Shown one piece after another: positions 35,228-44,361 of a stretch of 64,000 bases of DNA; within the stretch, counting starts at the first letter, position 1; each line of letters begins with the position of its first letter. The stretch comes from Arthrobacter_B citreus (lineage in GTDB: Bacteria; Actinomycetota; Actinomycetes; Actinomycetales; Micrococcaceae), in the NCBI RefSeq assembly GCF_042429235.1, contig NZ_JBHMBA010000009.1. One strand, 5' to 3'. A program made the position numbers and the translations under genes. The notes under the pieces were generated by a model. The model was not told the DNA's origin. It ran no database searches and saw only the letters and a program-made list of their open reading frames with translations.

Positions 35228-35902
35228 ATGTCTACACCCATTGCGTCCTACATTGACCACACGCTCCTCAAGCCCGAGGCCAGCCGCGAGGACATCCTGA
35301 AAGTCTGCGCCGAAGCAGCCGAATACGGATTCAAGTCCGTCTGCGTGAACCCGCTCTGGGTCGGCACCGTGCGCAACGCGCTCAAGGGCAGCGGCGTCCT
35401 CACCTGCTCCGTCATCGGTTTCCCGCTGGGCGCCACGACCACTGAGGTGAAGGTCGTGGAGGCACGCGGCGCGCTGCAGGACGGCGCTGACGAGATCGAC
35501 ATGGTCATCGACATCGCCGCAGCCCGCCGCGGAGATCACGACGCTCTGGTTCGGGACATTGCGGCAGTCGCCGATGAGGTCCACACCGGCGGCGGCATCC
35601 TGAAAGTCATCATCGAAACATCCCTGCTTACGGACGAGCAGAAGGTCCTTGCCTGCCGGGCGGCTGTCGAAGCCGGCGCCGATTTCGTCAAAACCTCCAC
35701 CGGCTTTAACGGCGGCGGCGCCACTGTGGAAGACATCGCACTGATGCGCCGGACGGTCGGTCCGGACCTGGGAGTCAAGGCTTCCGGCGGCGTCCGGTCG
35801 CGCGAAGACGCGCAGGCAATGATCGACGCCGGAGCCACGCGTATCGGGGCCAGCTCAGGTATCGCTATTGTTAAGGGTGGGAACGCCGCGTCGGACTACT
35901 GA
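35228..35902 (+). CDS. deoC: Deoxyribose-phosphate aldolase
   Basis: A 224-residue TIM-barrel class I aldolase that splits 2-deoxyribose-5-phosphate into glyceraldehyde-3-phosphate and acetaldehyde, the last step of deoxynucleoside salvage. Motifs are YIDHTLLKPEASREDI, VIGFPLGATT, the Schiff-base lysine in FVKTSTGFNGGGAT, and GVKASGGVRSREDA with its second lysine. PNP and the mutase at 28.9-31.5 kb supply the upstream steps. A small membrane protein gene follows at 39 nt. Confidence 0.96.
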   Translation: MSTPIASYIDHTLLKPEASREDILKVCAEAAEYGFKSVCVNPLWVGTVRNALKGSGVLTCSVIGFPLGATTTEVKVVEARGALQDGADEIDMVIDIAAARRGDHDALVRDIAAVADEVHTGGGILKVIIETSLLTDEQKVLACRAAVEAGADFVKTSTGFNGGGATVEDIALMRRTVGPDLGVKASGGVRSREDAQAMIDAGATRIGASSGIAIVKGGNAASDY

Positions 35903-35941
35903 TCCGCCGGCTACTGAAAACTTTTTGAAACGGAGAACACC

Positions 35942-36193
35942 ATGGCAGGAACACGGTCCAAGCAGCCCACGCACTCGGGTGAAGGGCACCTTGTCAGCAA
36001 CCTCGTCACCTTTGTCATCTTCCTCGCGATCTTCCTGGTTGGGCTTTACTCCCTGACCTGGCTGACCCTGGACAACGTCTGGCCGATGGCCATCTGCCTG
36101 GCGCTGGGCACCCTGGCATACTTTGTTCCGTTCCTGATGGGACGCTCGGACACCGCCAAGGTCCTGGCCGAAGGCCGCGTACCGAGCGAGTAA
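35942..36193 (+). CDS. Small membrane protein with two helices
   Basis: An 83-residue protein with two transmembrane helices at about residues 20-41 and 46-66 and a basic N-terminus. It follows deoC by 39 nt and may be co-transcribed with it. CGGAGA lies upstream of the ATG. I do not recognise a family. A terminator follows. Confidence 0.75.
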   Translation: MAGTRSKQPTHSGEGHLVSNLVTFVIFLAIFLVGLYSLTWLTLDNVWPMAICLALGTLAYFVPFLMGRSDTAKVLAEGRVPSE

Positions 36194-36212
36194 ACACGCA
36201 CCAGAGGGATTT

Positions 36213-36244
36213 CGTCCACGCAACCATGTCAGGTTGCGTGGACG
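36213..36244 (+). terminator. Terminator after the small membrane protein gene
   Basis: CGTCCACGCAACC at 36213-36225 and GGTTGCGTGGACG at 36232-36244 form a perfect 13-bp stem with a 6-nt loop. Confidence 0.85.
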
Positions 36245-36316
36245 AGTGCTTTAACGAGTAGACCCCGCAGAGAAGGCACGTACTGATTACGCTAAAACCG
36301 GGGTACCGGCCCGTTC

Positions 36317-36322
36317 TATATT
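36317..36322 (+). promoter_or_regulatory. -10 element of a leaderless promoter
   Basis: TATATT ends 6 nt before the ATG of the 48-residue membrane protein gene at 36329. Confidence 0.65.
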
Positions 36323-36328
36323 CAACCC

Positions 36329-36475
36329 ATGAGTACCACTATGACGCGCCGCGAATGGCGCCAGGACCGGGCACGTCAGCAGCGGATCAGCCGCATCGGA
36401 TATGGAATAGTGGTCGCCACGGCGCTGATGTGCGTAGCTGTCCTGATCGTTGCCCTCACGCAGGGCGCCGGCTAA
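36329..36475 (+). CDS. Single-helix small membrane protein
   Basis: A 48-residue protein with a strongly basic N-terminal third (MTRREWRQDRARQQRISRIG) and one hydrophobic helix at about residues 26-45. It has a leaderless promoter directly upstream and ends 49 nt before the end of the convergent mfd gene. Codon use is high-GC and typical of the window. The function is unknown. Confidence 0.65.
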   Translation: MSTTMTRREWRQDRARQQRISRIGYGIVVATALMCVAVLIVALTQGAG

Positions 36476-36523
36476 TCCTCAACCGCCACCCTGCGCGCCG
36501 CCCCTATCCGACAAGTTCCGCGC

Positions 36524-39500
36524 CTATTCCTTGAAGACGGCGTCCACGACCTGCTGCGCCCAGGCCAGGATCTCGGCGTCGACCAGGTCCCGTCCGCCAA
36601 TCCGGGCGGTCTTCGGCTTGGGAACAAGCACAGCGTTCAGTGCCGGCTTCACCTGCGCGCCGGGGTACATCCGCTGCAGGCGCATGGTCCGGGATTCGGG
36701 CAGGTCAGCGGGAGCGAACTTAATGAAGTTCCCCTGCAGCGCCACGTCGGTGAGGCCTGCCTCACGAGCGTTGACCCGGAACCGGGCCACCTCGATCAGG
36801 TTCTTCACGGCCTGCGGCGGCTCGCCGTAGCGGTCCACCAGCTCGGCGAGCACTTCGTCGATTGCCTCGTAAGTGACGGCCGACGCCAGCTTGCGGTACG
36901 CCTCCAGCCGGAGCCGCTCTCCCGGAACGTAGTCATGCGGCAGATGCGCGTTGACAGGCAACTCGATCTTCATTTCGGCTGCCTTTTCCTCGGCCTCGCC
37001 CCGGTAGTCGGCCACGGCCTCACCGACCAGCCGGATGTAAAGGTCAAAGCCCACACCGGCAATGTGTCCGGACTGCTCCCCGCCGAGCAGGTTGCCCGCT
37101 CCGCGGATCTCGAGGTCCTTCATGGCCAGCTGCATACCGGCGCCAAGCTCGTTGTGCGTGGCAACGGCCTTAAGCCGTTCCAATGCGACCTCGCCCAGCG
37201 GCTTCTCCGACGGGTACAGGAAGTACGCGTAGGCACGTTCGCGTCCGCGGCCCACGCGTCCGCGCAGCTGGTGCAGCTGGGACAGGCCAAAGTGGTCGGC
37301 GCGGTCCACAATCAGCGTGTTGGCATTGGAGATGTCCAGGCCGGTTTCGATGATGGTGGTACACACCAGCACGTCAAAGCGCTTCTCCCAGAAGTCCACA
37401 ATGATCTGCTCCAGCTTGGACTCGCTCATCTGCCCGTGTGCGACGGCGATGCGCGCTTCCGGGACCAGCTCCTGCAGGTGCGCGGCCGTGCGGTCGATCG
37501 AGGATACCCGGTTGTGCACGAAGAACACCTGTCCTTCGCGCATCAGTTCACGGCGGATCGCAGCCGAGGCCTGCTTGTCCGTGTACGGGCCAACGTAGGT
37601 CAGCACGGGATGCCGCTCCTCCGGCGGCGTGGCCAGCGTGGAGGTTTCGCGGATGCCGGTCAGGGACATCTCCAGGGTGCGCGGAATCGGGGTGGCACTC
37701 ATGGCCAGCACGTCCACGTTGGTGCGCATCTTCTTCAGCGCTTCCTTGTGCTCGACGCCGAACCGCTGCTCCTCATCGACGATCACCAGCCCCAGGTCCT
37801 TGAACTGGACCTCCTGCGACAGCAGCCGATGCGTGCCGATCACCACGTCCACAGAGCCGTTTTTCACGCCTTCAATGGTTTCCTTGGCCTGCTTGGCGGT
37901 CTGGAAACGGGACAGCGATTCCACCCGGACCGGGAAACCGGAGAAGCGTTCCCCAAAGGTTTCCATATGCTGCTGGGCCAGCAGCGTGGTGGGCACCAGC
38001 ACCGCCACCTGTTTGCCGTCCTGCACCGCCTTGAAGGCGGCGCGCACCGCAATCTCGGTCTTGCCGTAACCGACATCGCCGGAGACCAGGCGGTCCATCG
38101 GGACTTCCTTCTCCATGTCCGCTTTGACCTCATTGATGGTGGTCAGCTGGTCGGGCGTCTCCACGTACGGGAATGCCTCCTCCAGCTCGCGCTGCCACGG
38201 GGTGTCCTTCGCGAAGGCGTGTCCCCTGGAGGCCATCCGCGCCGAGTAGAGCCGGATAAGCTCGCCGGCGATCTCCTTGACCGCCTTGCGCGCCCGGGAC
38301 TTGGTCTTGGCCCAGTCGGACCCGCCCATCTTCGACAGCACCGGGGTTTCCCCGCCGACGTAGCGGGTGATCTGGTCCAGCTGGTCAGTGGGGACAAACA
38401 GCCGGTCGCCGGGACCGCCGCGTTTGGCCGGAGCGTATTCCAGCACCAAATATTCGCGCACGGTTTTGCTGGCCCCGGCGCCGGTGGCCCGCTGGATCAA
38501 CTCCACAAACTTGCCGACACCGTGCTGCTCGTGCACCACAAAATCGCCTTCGTGCAGCTGCAGCGGGTCCACGGCGTTGCGCCGCTTCGATGGCATCTTG
38601 CGCATGTCGCGGGTGGAGTAGGCGCTGGCCCGGCCCAGCAGATCGGCCTCGGTCAGCAGCCCGGTCTTGAGCCCGTCAAACACATAGCCGCGGCCGGCAC
38701 TGGCGGTGGTGATGGAAATGATGCCCGGCACGGGTTCGGTGTCCAAGGATTCGGTGAGCGAGGCCGGGATGTCGTTGTCCTTGAACAGCTCGGCCAGCCG
38801 CGATGCCGGCCCGGGGCCTTCGGTGACCACGACGACACGCCATGCGTCACGGACCCGGGAGCCGATGAACTCCATCATTTCGGCCACGTCGCCCTGGTAG
38901 CCGCGGGGCTCGCGCGCGTTGATGGTGAGGGTGTCGATGTCCAGGACCGTCTCGTCGTCCGGGTTGAAGGAGGTGATGGACCACCAGCCCACCGAGTTCT
39001 CCAGCGCTGCGGAGCGGGTGTCGGCCAGGGACCGGAAGCTGGCAGCCTCCAGGTCCGCACTGATGCCGGCGGACAGGTCCAAAGGCGCCGCACCGCCGTC
39101 GGAGGCGGTGGCCCAGGCGGCGGCGAGGAACTCCTCATTGGTGGCGGCCAGGTCGTGGGCGCGGGCTCGGACCTTCTCCGGCTCCACGACCACGGACAGC
39201 GATCCGGCGGGCAGCTGGGCCATCAGCGGCACCATCTCATCCACCAGCACCGGGGCCAGGGACTCCATGCCTTCAACGGCGATGCCGCCGGCGATCTTTT
39301 CCAGCATGTCAGCGGCGGCAGGCATCTGGCTCTGCAGTTTTGCGGCGCGGCTCATGACCGAGGGGGTGATGAGGATTTCCCGGCAGGGCGGTGCATACAG
39401 TTCCGTGGGATGCGTGATGTGCGGGCCGGTGAGGGTGCGCTGGTCCGCGACGGCGAACCAGCGCATCGAGTCCACCTCGTCGCCAAAGAAGTCGATGCGG

Positions 39501-40141
39501 ATCGGATGGTCCTCGGTGGGCGGAAAAACATCGAGGATGCCGCCTCGCACGGCGAACTCACCGCGGTGCGAGACCATGTCCACCCGTGCGTAGGCGGCTT
39601 CGGAGAGCTGCTTGACGACGGCGTCGAACTGGCGCTCCTCCCCCACCTTCAGGGAAACCGGCTGCAGGTCACCGAGTCCGGCCACCAGCGGCTGCACGAC
39701 GGCGCGTACCGGGGCCACGATCACGGAGATCGGGTGGCCTTCGGGATGGGCCAGCCGGCGCAGCACCGACAGGCGCCGGCCCACGGTGTCCGAGCGCGGA
39801 GAGAGCCGTTCATGCGGCAGCGTCTCCCACGAGGGGAATTCCTCGATCCCGGCCAGCGGCAGGTAGGAGCGCAGTGCTGCGGCCAGGTCCTCGGCCTCAC
39901 GGCCCGTCGCGGTAATCGCCAGCACCACGGGAGGTGCCGTGCCCGCGTTCGTGGTTCCGGCGCCGTCGGCCGCTGCGGCGAGACCATCCACCATCTCCGC
40001 CAGCAGCGCCGCCCGCATGCCCTGCGGCGCGCCAATCTGCAGATCCTCGCTGCGCTGCTCGGGCGTGCGCGATGCGAGGGTTCGCACCCGTGCGTAGGAC
40101 GGGTCTTCGGCCAGTGCGGCGCGCAGTCCGTTCAGGCTCAT
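36524..40141 (-). CDS. mfd: Transcription-repair coupling factor
   Basis: A 1205-residue Mfd protein that removes RNA polymerase stalled at DNA damage and recruits UvrA. It has a UvrB-like N-terminal half, an RNA-polymerase-interaction domain (EGDFVVHEQHGVGKF near residue 525), a RecG-like translocase with Walker A SGDVGYGKTEIAVRA, the DEEQ box (VIVDEEQRFG), TATPIPRTLEMSL and LRGRVGRGRERAYAY. The C-terminal domain follows. Full length for the family. The ATG at 40141 is chosen: AAGGAGA lies about 10 nt upstream, and the N-terminus starting SLNGLRAAL matches the family. Upstream extension is not needed. Confidence 0.97.
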   Translation of the reverse strand: MSLNGLRAALAEDPSYARVRTLASRTPEQRSEDLQIGAPQGMRAALLAEMVDGLAAAADGAGTTNAGTAPPVVLAITATGREAEDLAAALRSYLPLAGIEEFPSWETLPHERLSPRSDTVGRRLSVLRRLAHPEGHPISVIVAPVRAVVQPLVAGLGDLQPVSLKVGEERQFDAVVKQLSEAAYARVDMVSHRGEFAVRGGILDVFPPTEDHPIRIDFFGDEVDSMRWFAVADQRTLTGPHITHPTELYAPPCREILITPSVMSRAAKLQSQMPAAADMLEKIAGGIAVEGMESLAPVLVDEMVPLMAQLPAGSLSVVVEPEKVRARAHDLAATNEEFLAAAWATASDGGAAPLDLSAGISADLEAASFRSLADTRSAALENSVGWWSITSFNPDDETVLDIDTLTINAREPRGYQGDVAEMMEFIGSRVRDAWRVVVVTEGPGPASRLAELFKDNDIPASLTESLDTEPVPGIISITTASAGRGYVFDGLKTGLLTEADLLGRASAYSTRDMRKMPSKRRNAVDPLQLHEGDFVVHEQHGVGKFVELIQRATGAGASKTVREYLVLEYAPAKRGGPGDRLFVPTDQLDQITRYVGGETPVLSKMGGSDWAKTKSRARKAVKEIAGELIRLYSARMASRGHAFAKDTPWQRELEEAFPYVETPDQLTTINEVKADMEKEVPMDRLVSGDVGYGKTEIAVRAAFKAVQDGKQVAVLVPTTLLAQQHMETFGERFSGFPVRVESLSRFQTAKQAKETIEGVKNGSVDVVIGTHRLLSQEVQFKDLGLVIVDEEQRFGVEHKEALKKMRTNVDVLAMSATPIPRTLEMSLTGIRETSTLATPPEERHPVLTYVGPYTDKQASAAIRRELMREGQVFFVHNRVSSIDRTAAHLQELVPEARIAVAHGQMSESKLEQIIVDFWEKRFDVLVCTTIIETGLDISNANTLIVDRADHFGLSQLHQLRGRVGRGRERAYAYFLYPSEKPLGEVALERLKAVATHNELGAGMQLAMKDLEIRGAGNLLGGEQSGHIAGVGFDLYIRLVGEAVADYRGEAEEKAAEMKIELPVNAHLPHDYVPGERLRLEAYRKLASAVTYEAIDEVLAELVDRYGEPPQAVKNLIEVARFRVNAREAGLTDVALQGNFIKFAPADLPESRTMRLQRMYPGAQVKPALNAVLVPKPKTARIGGRDLVDAEILAWAQQVVDAVFKE

Positions 40142-40557
40142 GGGCAGAGAATCTCCTTGGCTGAGGCGCGCAGCCGGTGCGGCTGCAACGTGGATGTGGC
40201 TAAGCAACGCAAATACCCGAAGTTCACTAAGGAACCCCGGGGCTTTTCTTCCAGAGTACCCGCTGCGCAGCGGGTGAAAATGCTCCGTCCGCTCCCGGCG
40301 GATGCGGCTGGCCGGGGGGCTGGGGTGGTCCCGGACGTCCCGGCCGGAGTGGCGCCGGATCGGCTACTGCTGCCGGTTTGGGTTTCTGCTGCCGTTTAGG
40401 GATTCTGCTGCCGTTGCGCAGTGGCAGCAGAATCCCAAACCGGTCGAATTAACCCCAAACGGAGACAGCAGCAGGCGGAAGGCCAACCTGCCCGGCCTTC
40501 CGCCTCCGGCCTCAAGGCCGACGTTCCCCCGCCCGTTGCCCGTGTTTCGCCCGACGG
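40142..40557. other. Intergenic region with repeat hairpins upstream of mfd
   Basis: No coding sequence. It holds two inverted repeats. GGGATTCTGCTGCC at 40399-40412 pairs with GGCAGCAGAATCCC at 40423-40436. GGCGGAAGGCC at 40474-40484 pairs with GGCCTTCCGCC at 40494-40504 and probably terminates transcripts from the M28 gene. Related direct copies of a TGCTGCCGTTT-like unit lie at 40368-40382 and 40387-40401, and a reverse-oriented diverged copy lies near 40450-40470. Confidence 0.7.
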
Positions 40558-42237
40558 TTACCTCAGCGCCTCGTCGCCCCGGAATTGCAGGTCGACGCCG
40601 GCCGGTGCCAGCCGCTTGGACCGAACGTCGCCGCCGCCGCGCAGGTCCGCGTCCGTCCGGGCGAAGGTCAGCACGGCATGCGCCACGGCGTCGGACATCT
40701 GGTCCAGTCCGCGGCGGTTGATGTTCCCGAGGTCATCGCATTTCTGGTGGTAACAGGGGTCGTAGGCTTCCCCCGCCGTTCCGCCGAACAGCGCAGCTTC
40801 CTCCTCGGTCTTGAGGCCCTCGGCACCGCTGAACAGCCCGCCGGCCGGAATATCGTTGTTGATGAACGCCGAGTAGTCGGAGCGTCCGCTGAACTCAGTG
40901 GGAGCCGAGGCCAGCTCCTGTCCGGCAAAGTATTCTTCGAAGATCCTCTCAATCTCGTCCGAACCGACCGGCCGCGGAGCGGTACTGTCCGGGAACGCAG
41001 AGCCATCGCCGTCGTACACAAAGCGGACCAGGTTGGGCGAGCCCAGCATGTCAAAATTCAGGTTGGCCAGTGTGCCGTCCAGGCCTGCCTGATCGAGCTG
41101 CGAGACGTAGTGGTTGGAGCCCTGCAGCCCGTCCTCCTCCCCGCCCCAGAAGGCAAAGCGGACCCGGTTCTGCAGCGGCTGCCGCTTGGTGGACTGGGCG
41201 AGCTGGATGGCGGTTTCCAGGATGGCCGCGCTGCCGCTGCCGTTGTCATTGATTCCCGGGCCCACCGGCACGGAGTCCATATGGGCGCCGACGACGACGG
41301 TGCGGTCTGCGGCGCCGCGGGTGTCCGCCAGGATATTGAAGGTTTCGATGGTCCGCAGGTTCGATTCAACGGTCATGCGCAGCTGTGCGCCCCCGGCGGC
41401 AGCCAGTGCCTCCCCCAGAGCGGTAGTGGCGCCGACAACGGGGATGGTTGACACCTCATCATCGCCCACCCCGTCGCTCAGGGTGCCGTTGAGCAGCCCG
41501 CTTCGGTCCTCCCCCGGTGCATCGCCCATGTTGAAGATGATGACGCCGGATGCGCCTGCCGCTGCTGCGTTGAGCGCCTTAATCTCAAAGGAGCAGCCCC
41601 CGCGCTGGATCAGCGCAATGTCGCCGGCGGCAAAACCCGCGAAGTCTTCAGCGCCGCAGCCCGAGGTGTTGACCGTCCGGTCGCCGGTGAGGATGAGGTC
41701 CACCGGGGCAACAGCCGCCGTCACGTCCCCGGAACCGGAGTAGCTCATGGTGGAAAAGTCGGTTCCCGCAGTGTAGACCGTGGGTGTTGGCGCGGTCTGT
41801 TCCAGGGCTTCGCTGTTCAATTCGAACTGGTCGTAGGAGAAGTCCTGGCGCACCGGGTTGTAGCCGGCCCGGCGCAGCTGGTCCTCGATGTACTGCCCGG
41901 ATGCCTCGTAGCCGGGAGTGCCGGAAGCACGGTTGCCGTCATTGGCATCGGCGGCGTCCTGCAGCCCCTCCAGATGGTCGAAGACGTTGTGGAGGGTGAC
42001 GGCGGCACGCAGCTTGGCGCTCTCGTCCTTCACGGGCTTGACCGGTTTACCCGGCTTGCCTGGGTGGCCTGGCTTGCTCGGGTGGCGCCCCTTGCCGCCG
42101 CCGTCCGTCGTGGAGGCGGTGCCATCCGTAACCGTAGTGCGGACCGAATCGGGCCCGGCGAACACCGGTCCGGCGGTTCCGGCGGTGAGGACAACAGCGG
42201 CTGCGAGCGCAGTTCCGCGGAGAATACGTGTTTTCAT
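40558..42237 (-). CDS. Secreted M28-family metallopeptidase
   Basis: A 559-residue zinc aminopeptidase-type enzyme. It has an N-terminal signal peptide with a likely cut after GPVFA near residue 27, then a low-complexity Gly/Lys/Pro spacer (about residues 43-67). A PA-like insert lies around residues 170-270 (IQRGGCSFEIKALNAAAAGA). The M28 zinc site is visible as VVGAHMDSVPVGPGINDNGS, FAFWGGEEDGLQGSNHYV and NFDMLGSPN. It should act outside the cell on peptides. AGGGGAAGT precedes the ATG at 42237. Gene order with mfd is probably incidental, as a terminator separates them. Confidence 0.93.
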   Translation of the reverse strand: MKTRILRGTALAAAVVLTAGTAGPVFAGPDSVRTTVTDGTASTTDGGGKGRHPSKPGHPGKPGKPVKPVKDESAKLRAAVTLHNVFDHLEGLQDAADANDGNRASGTPGYEASGQYIEDQLRRAGYNPVRQDFSYDQFELNSEALEQTAPTPTVYTAGTDFSTMSYSGSGDVTAAVAPVDLILTGDRTVNTSGCGAEDFAGFAAGDIALIQRGGCSFEIKALNAAAAGASGVIIFNMGDAPGEDRSGLLNGTLSDGVGDDEVSTIPVVGATTALGEALAAAGGAQLRMTVESNLRTIETFNILADTRGAADRTVVVGAHMDSVPVGPGINDNGSGSAAILETAIQLAQSTKRQPLQNRVRFAFWGGEEDGLQGSNHYVSQLDQAGLDGTLANLNFDMLGSPNLVRFVYDGDGSAFPDSTAPRPVGSDEIERIFEEYFAGQELASAPTEFSGRSDYSAFINNDIPAGGLFSGAEGLKTEEEAALFGGTAGEAYDPCYHQKCDDLGNINRRGLDQMSDAVAHAVLTFARTDADLRGGGDVRSKRLAPAGVDLQFRGDEALR

Positions 42238-42586
42238 ACTTCCCCTCATGGGTGCGAGTGATTCTCTGTGCCGGCGGCGCAGCAGCGTTCGCCGGATTCC
42301 GGCCCCTCCCCCGGAACGCCGTGCCGCAGACGGTAAGTTACGGAGCCGCCTATCGAAAGCGAAGACGGGGCCCCCGGCCCGCAGTCGGCTAAAAAACCCG
42401 GCCGTCGCCGTCGTACCCGTGACGCGGCATGCCGCCGCCCGCTAAGTTGCCGAGTTTTAGTCCCGCTCATCCCCCGGACGGCCAAATGCGCGGGCCGCCC
42501 ATGGATTTTCACCGGACCCCCTGCCACGCTTGAAAGGCACGGGCACTCACCAAGCTGCAGACCCCACGCCACGTAAGGATCGGCCC
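42238..42586. other. Divergent intergenic region, M28 and lipoprotein genes
   Basis: A 349-nt gap that holds no credible gene. Two related segments, CGGTAAGTTACGGAG (42331-42345) and CGCTAAGTTGCCGAG (42440-42454), lie 109 nt apart in direct orientation and may be protein-binding sites. The first contains the palindrome GTAAGTTAC. I tested the region by eye for known actinobacterial riboswitches and found none. Confidence 0.45.
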
Positions 42587-43312
42587 ATGGCACGCAAAAT
42601 TCTTCTGCTGATTTCCGCGCTTACCCTCTCGCTGATGGCCCTGACCGGGTGCAACAACGACAACGAGTCCGGGGGCAACTCGTACTCAGCCGACAACGAA
42701 GAATCGAACCCAACCGCCAGCCCGGAGTCTTCCGGCAGGGACACGGCTGCGGCCTGCGCTTCCGCGTCTCCGGGCAGCGCGGCGCAGGAAAGCTGCGAGG
42801 CGCAGGGCGTGCCGGGAGTAACGGAGAACCCGGAGCGGTGCGGCAGCACCACTCCCAGCCCGATCGCCAGCGGCATCATCCAGGGGACCTTCGGCCCGTG
42901 GTGTGAGAACGCCATTGCCAGCAGCTATGATTCCTCCGCCGTGCCGGATGGAGCGGACACCACCATCACGATCTCCGAAACCGAGGCTGACACCACGCTG
43001 GAGATGATCGCGCGCGGCTTCGCGCCCAACACCGAGTTCAACGCCAGCTTGCGTGAGCGCCTGTGCGGCGCATCCCCCGCGGATGCAGGCGAGGAGTATG
43101 AAGACACCCGGAGCCAGGAGTCGGATGACCTGGACCTGGACTTCACCACCGATGAAACCGGCGGCTCCACTGCCAGCGTCACCGTGCCGTGGGTCCTGCC
43201 CGACGACGGCATTGGACGGTCGCTGCTGATCACCCTTGACGACGGCGAGACCCCGAGCCCGAATGCGACCGACGACGACAAAGCCGTGGCCTGCGTGAGT
43301 TTGGAACGGTAA
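42587..43312 (+). CDS. Lipoprotein of unknown function
   Basis: A 241-residue lipoprotein with signal sequence and lipobox LTGC, the lipid-modified cysteine being residue 22. A Ser/Asn/Glu-rich linker follows, and the C-terminal domain has two pairs of cysteines and acidic stretches. TAAGGAT precedes the ATG. I do not recognise a family. It converges with another lipoprotein gene. Confidence 0.75.
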   Translation: MARKILLLISALTLSLMALTGCNNDNESGGNSYSADNEESNPTASPESSGRDTAAACASASPGSAAQESCEAQGVPGVTENPERCGSTTPSPIASGIIQGTFGPWCENAIASSYDSSAVPDGADTTITISETEADTTLEMIARGFAPNTEFNASLRERLCGASPADAGEEYEDTRSQESDDLDLDFTTDETGGSTASVTVPWVLPDDGIGRSLLITLDDGETPSPNATDDDKAVACVSLER

Positions 43313-43333
43313 CGGCCCGCCGGATCCGGAGTC

Positions 43334-44119
43334 TTACCGGCCCTCCCGGAAGGAAGCAATCATGGCCTGAATCTGGGCATGTTCCTCCGTCCCGGCATAG
43401 GCCTGCGCTTCCCCGAGCGTCCCGAAGTCACGGGTGGAGGTAAAGAGGACGGTGCGGTAGGTGGTGCCGTTGCCGGCAACCACGCCTGTTTCAACGAGTC
43501 CCAGCCCATACATCAGCCCCGGCATCAGGCGGGCGGGCGGCGCCTCGGTGTTGGAGGACAGCGAAGTAACAACCCGCACGTTGTCGGTCCAGCTGTAGTT
43601 TGACCTGTCCTCTGGTGAGTCGGTCAGATCCATGGCCAGGGACCGCACGACAAAGGGCCCGGACCGTGTCAGCGGGGCTTGCCCTGGCACATCGCCAAAG
43701 TGAACGACAGGATTCCCTTCACAGTCGCCCATCGCGCACTCCGCGCCCCACGCAATCAGCACGCCCAGCGAAGCCAGCTGGGTTCCGTCCGGGCCCAGGA
43801 CCGACACCGTCCCGGCTCCCTGTCCTTCGGCAGTTGTGTCCTCCACTGTCCAGTTCGAGGGATGGTCGAAGGAGTACTGCACGTCCTCCCACGACCCGGA
43901 AAAGGTACTCAGCGCCGCGGAGGACGCACCCGACGGCGGGGCGGACGGCGGCTCGGTGGTCGGCAGCGAGGCGGCCGGCGTTGCTGTAGCCGACGGTGAA
44001 GACCTATCGGGAAGTGCCGTGTCTGAAGGCTGGGAAGCGGTTGGGCCGCCGCACGAGCAAAGGGCAACTGCCAGGCCCAGGACGACCGCGGGTAAGACGG
44101 ATTGGACATGACGTTGCAT
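43334..44119 (-). CDS. Lipoprotein of unknown function
   Basis: A 261-residue protein with a signal sequence and a probable lipobox (LCSC, lipid-modified cysteine at residue 23). A Ser/Pro/Ala/Thr-rich linker runs to about residue 70, and a globular domain follows containing YSFDHPSNWTVEDTTAEGQG. The ORF ends 21 nt from the convergent lipoprotein gene. GGAG lies 6 nt ahead of the ATG at 44119. Confidence 0.75.
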   Translation of the reverse strand: MQRHVQSVLPAVVLGLAVALCSCGGPTASQPSDTALPDRSSPSATATPAASLPTTEPPSAPPSGASSAALSTFSGSWEDVQYSFDHPSNWTVEDTTAEGQGAGTVSVLGPDGTQLASLGVLIAWGAECAMGDCEGNPVVHFGDVPGQAPLTRSGPFVVRSLAMDLTDSPEDRSNYSWTDNVRVVTSLSSNTEAPPARLMPGLMYGLGLVETGVVAGNGTTYRTVLFTSTRDFGTLGEAQAYAGTEEHAQIQAMIASFREGR

Positions 44120-44361
44120 GAGGGGCTCCTTTGGCCCGTGGTAACCGCTCGAAGGCTAGCAGATTCGTGCCCCGAGGATGCCGGACACACCGGTAGTACG
44201 CACGCCGTCGAGCTCCGGTACTGGTGCTCTCCAGCGCTGCCCGGGGTGCCGGGCCGTTTCGGAGCTGAAGGCCCGTGCGGATTAGGATGATTCCGGGCCG
44301 GTTGAACTGTGCACCTGTGCACAGACCGCCGGCAAACCGACATCCCTTATCTGGAGGACCC

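Noticed and set aside
36935..40399. 1154-codon open frame on the plus strand, antisense to mfd
   Set aside because: It lies exactly over mfd on the other strand, has a skewed His/Gly/Val/Arg composition and no domain. Such long shadow frames are normal at high GC.
42290..42480. A riboswitch in the M28/lipoprotein gap
   Set aside because: Checked by eye against cyclic-di-GMP and ydaO patterns; no conserved core was found.
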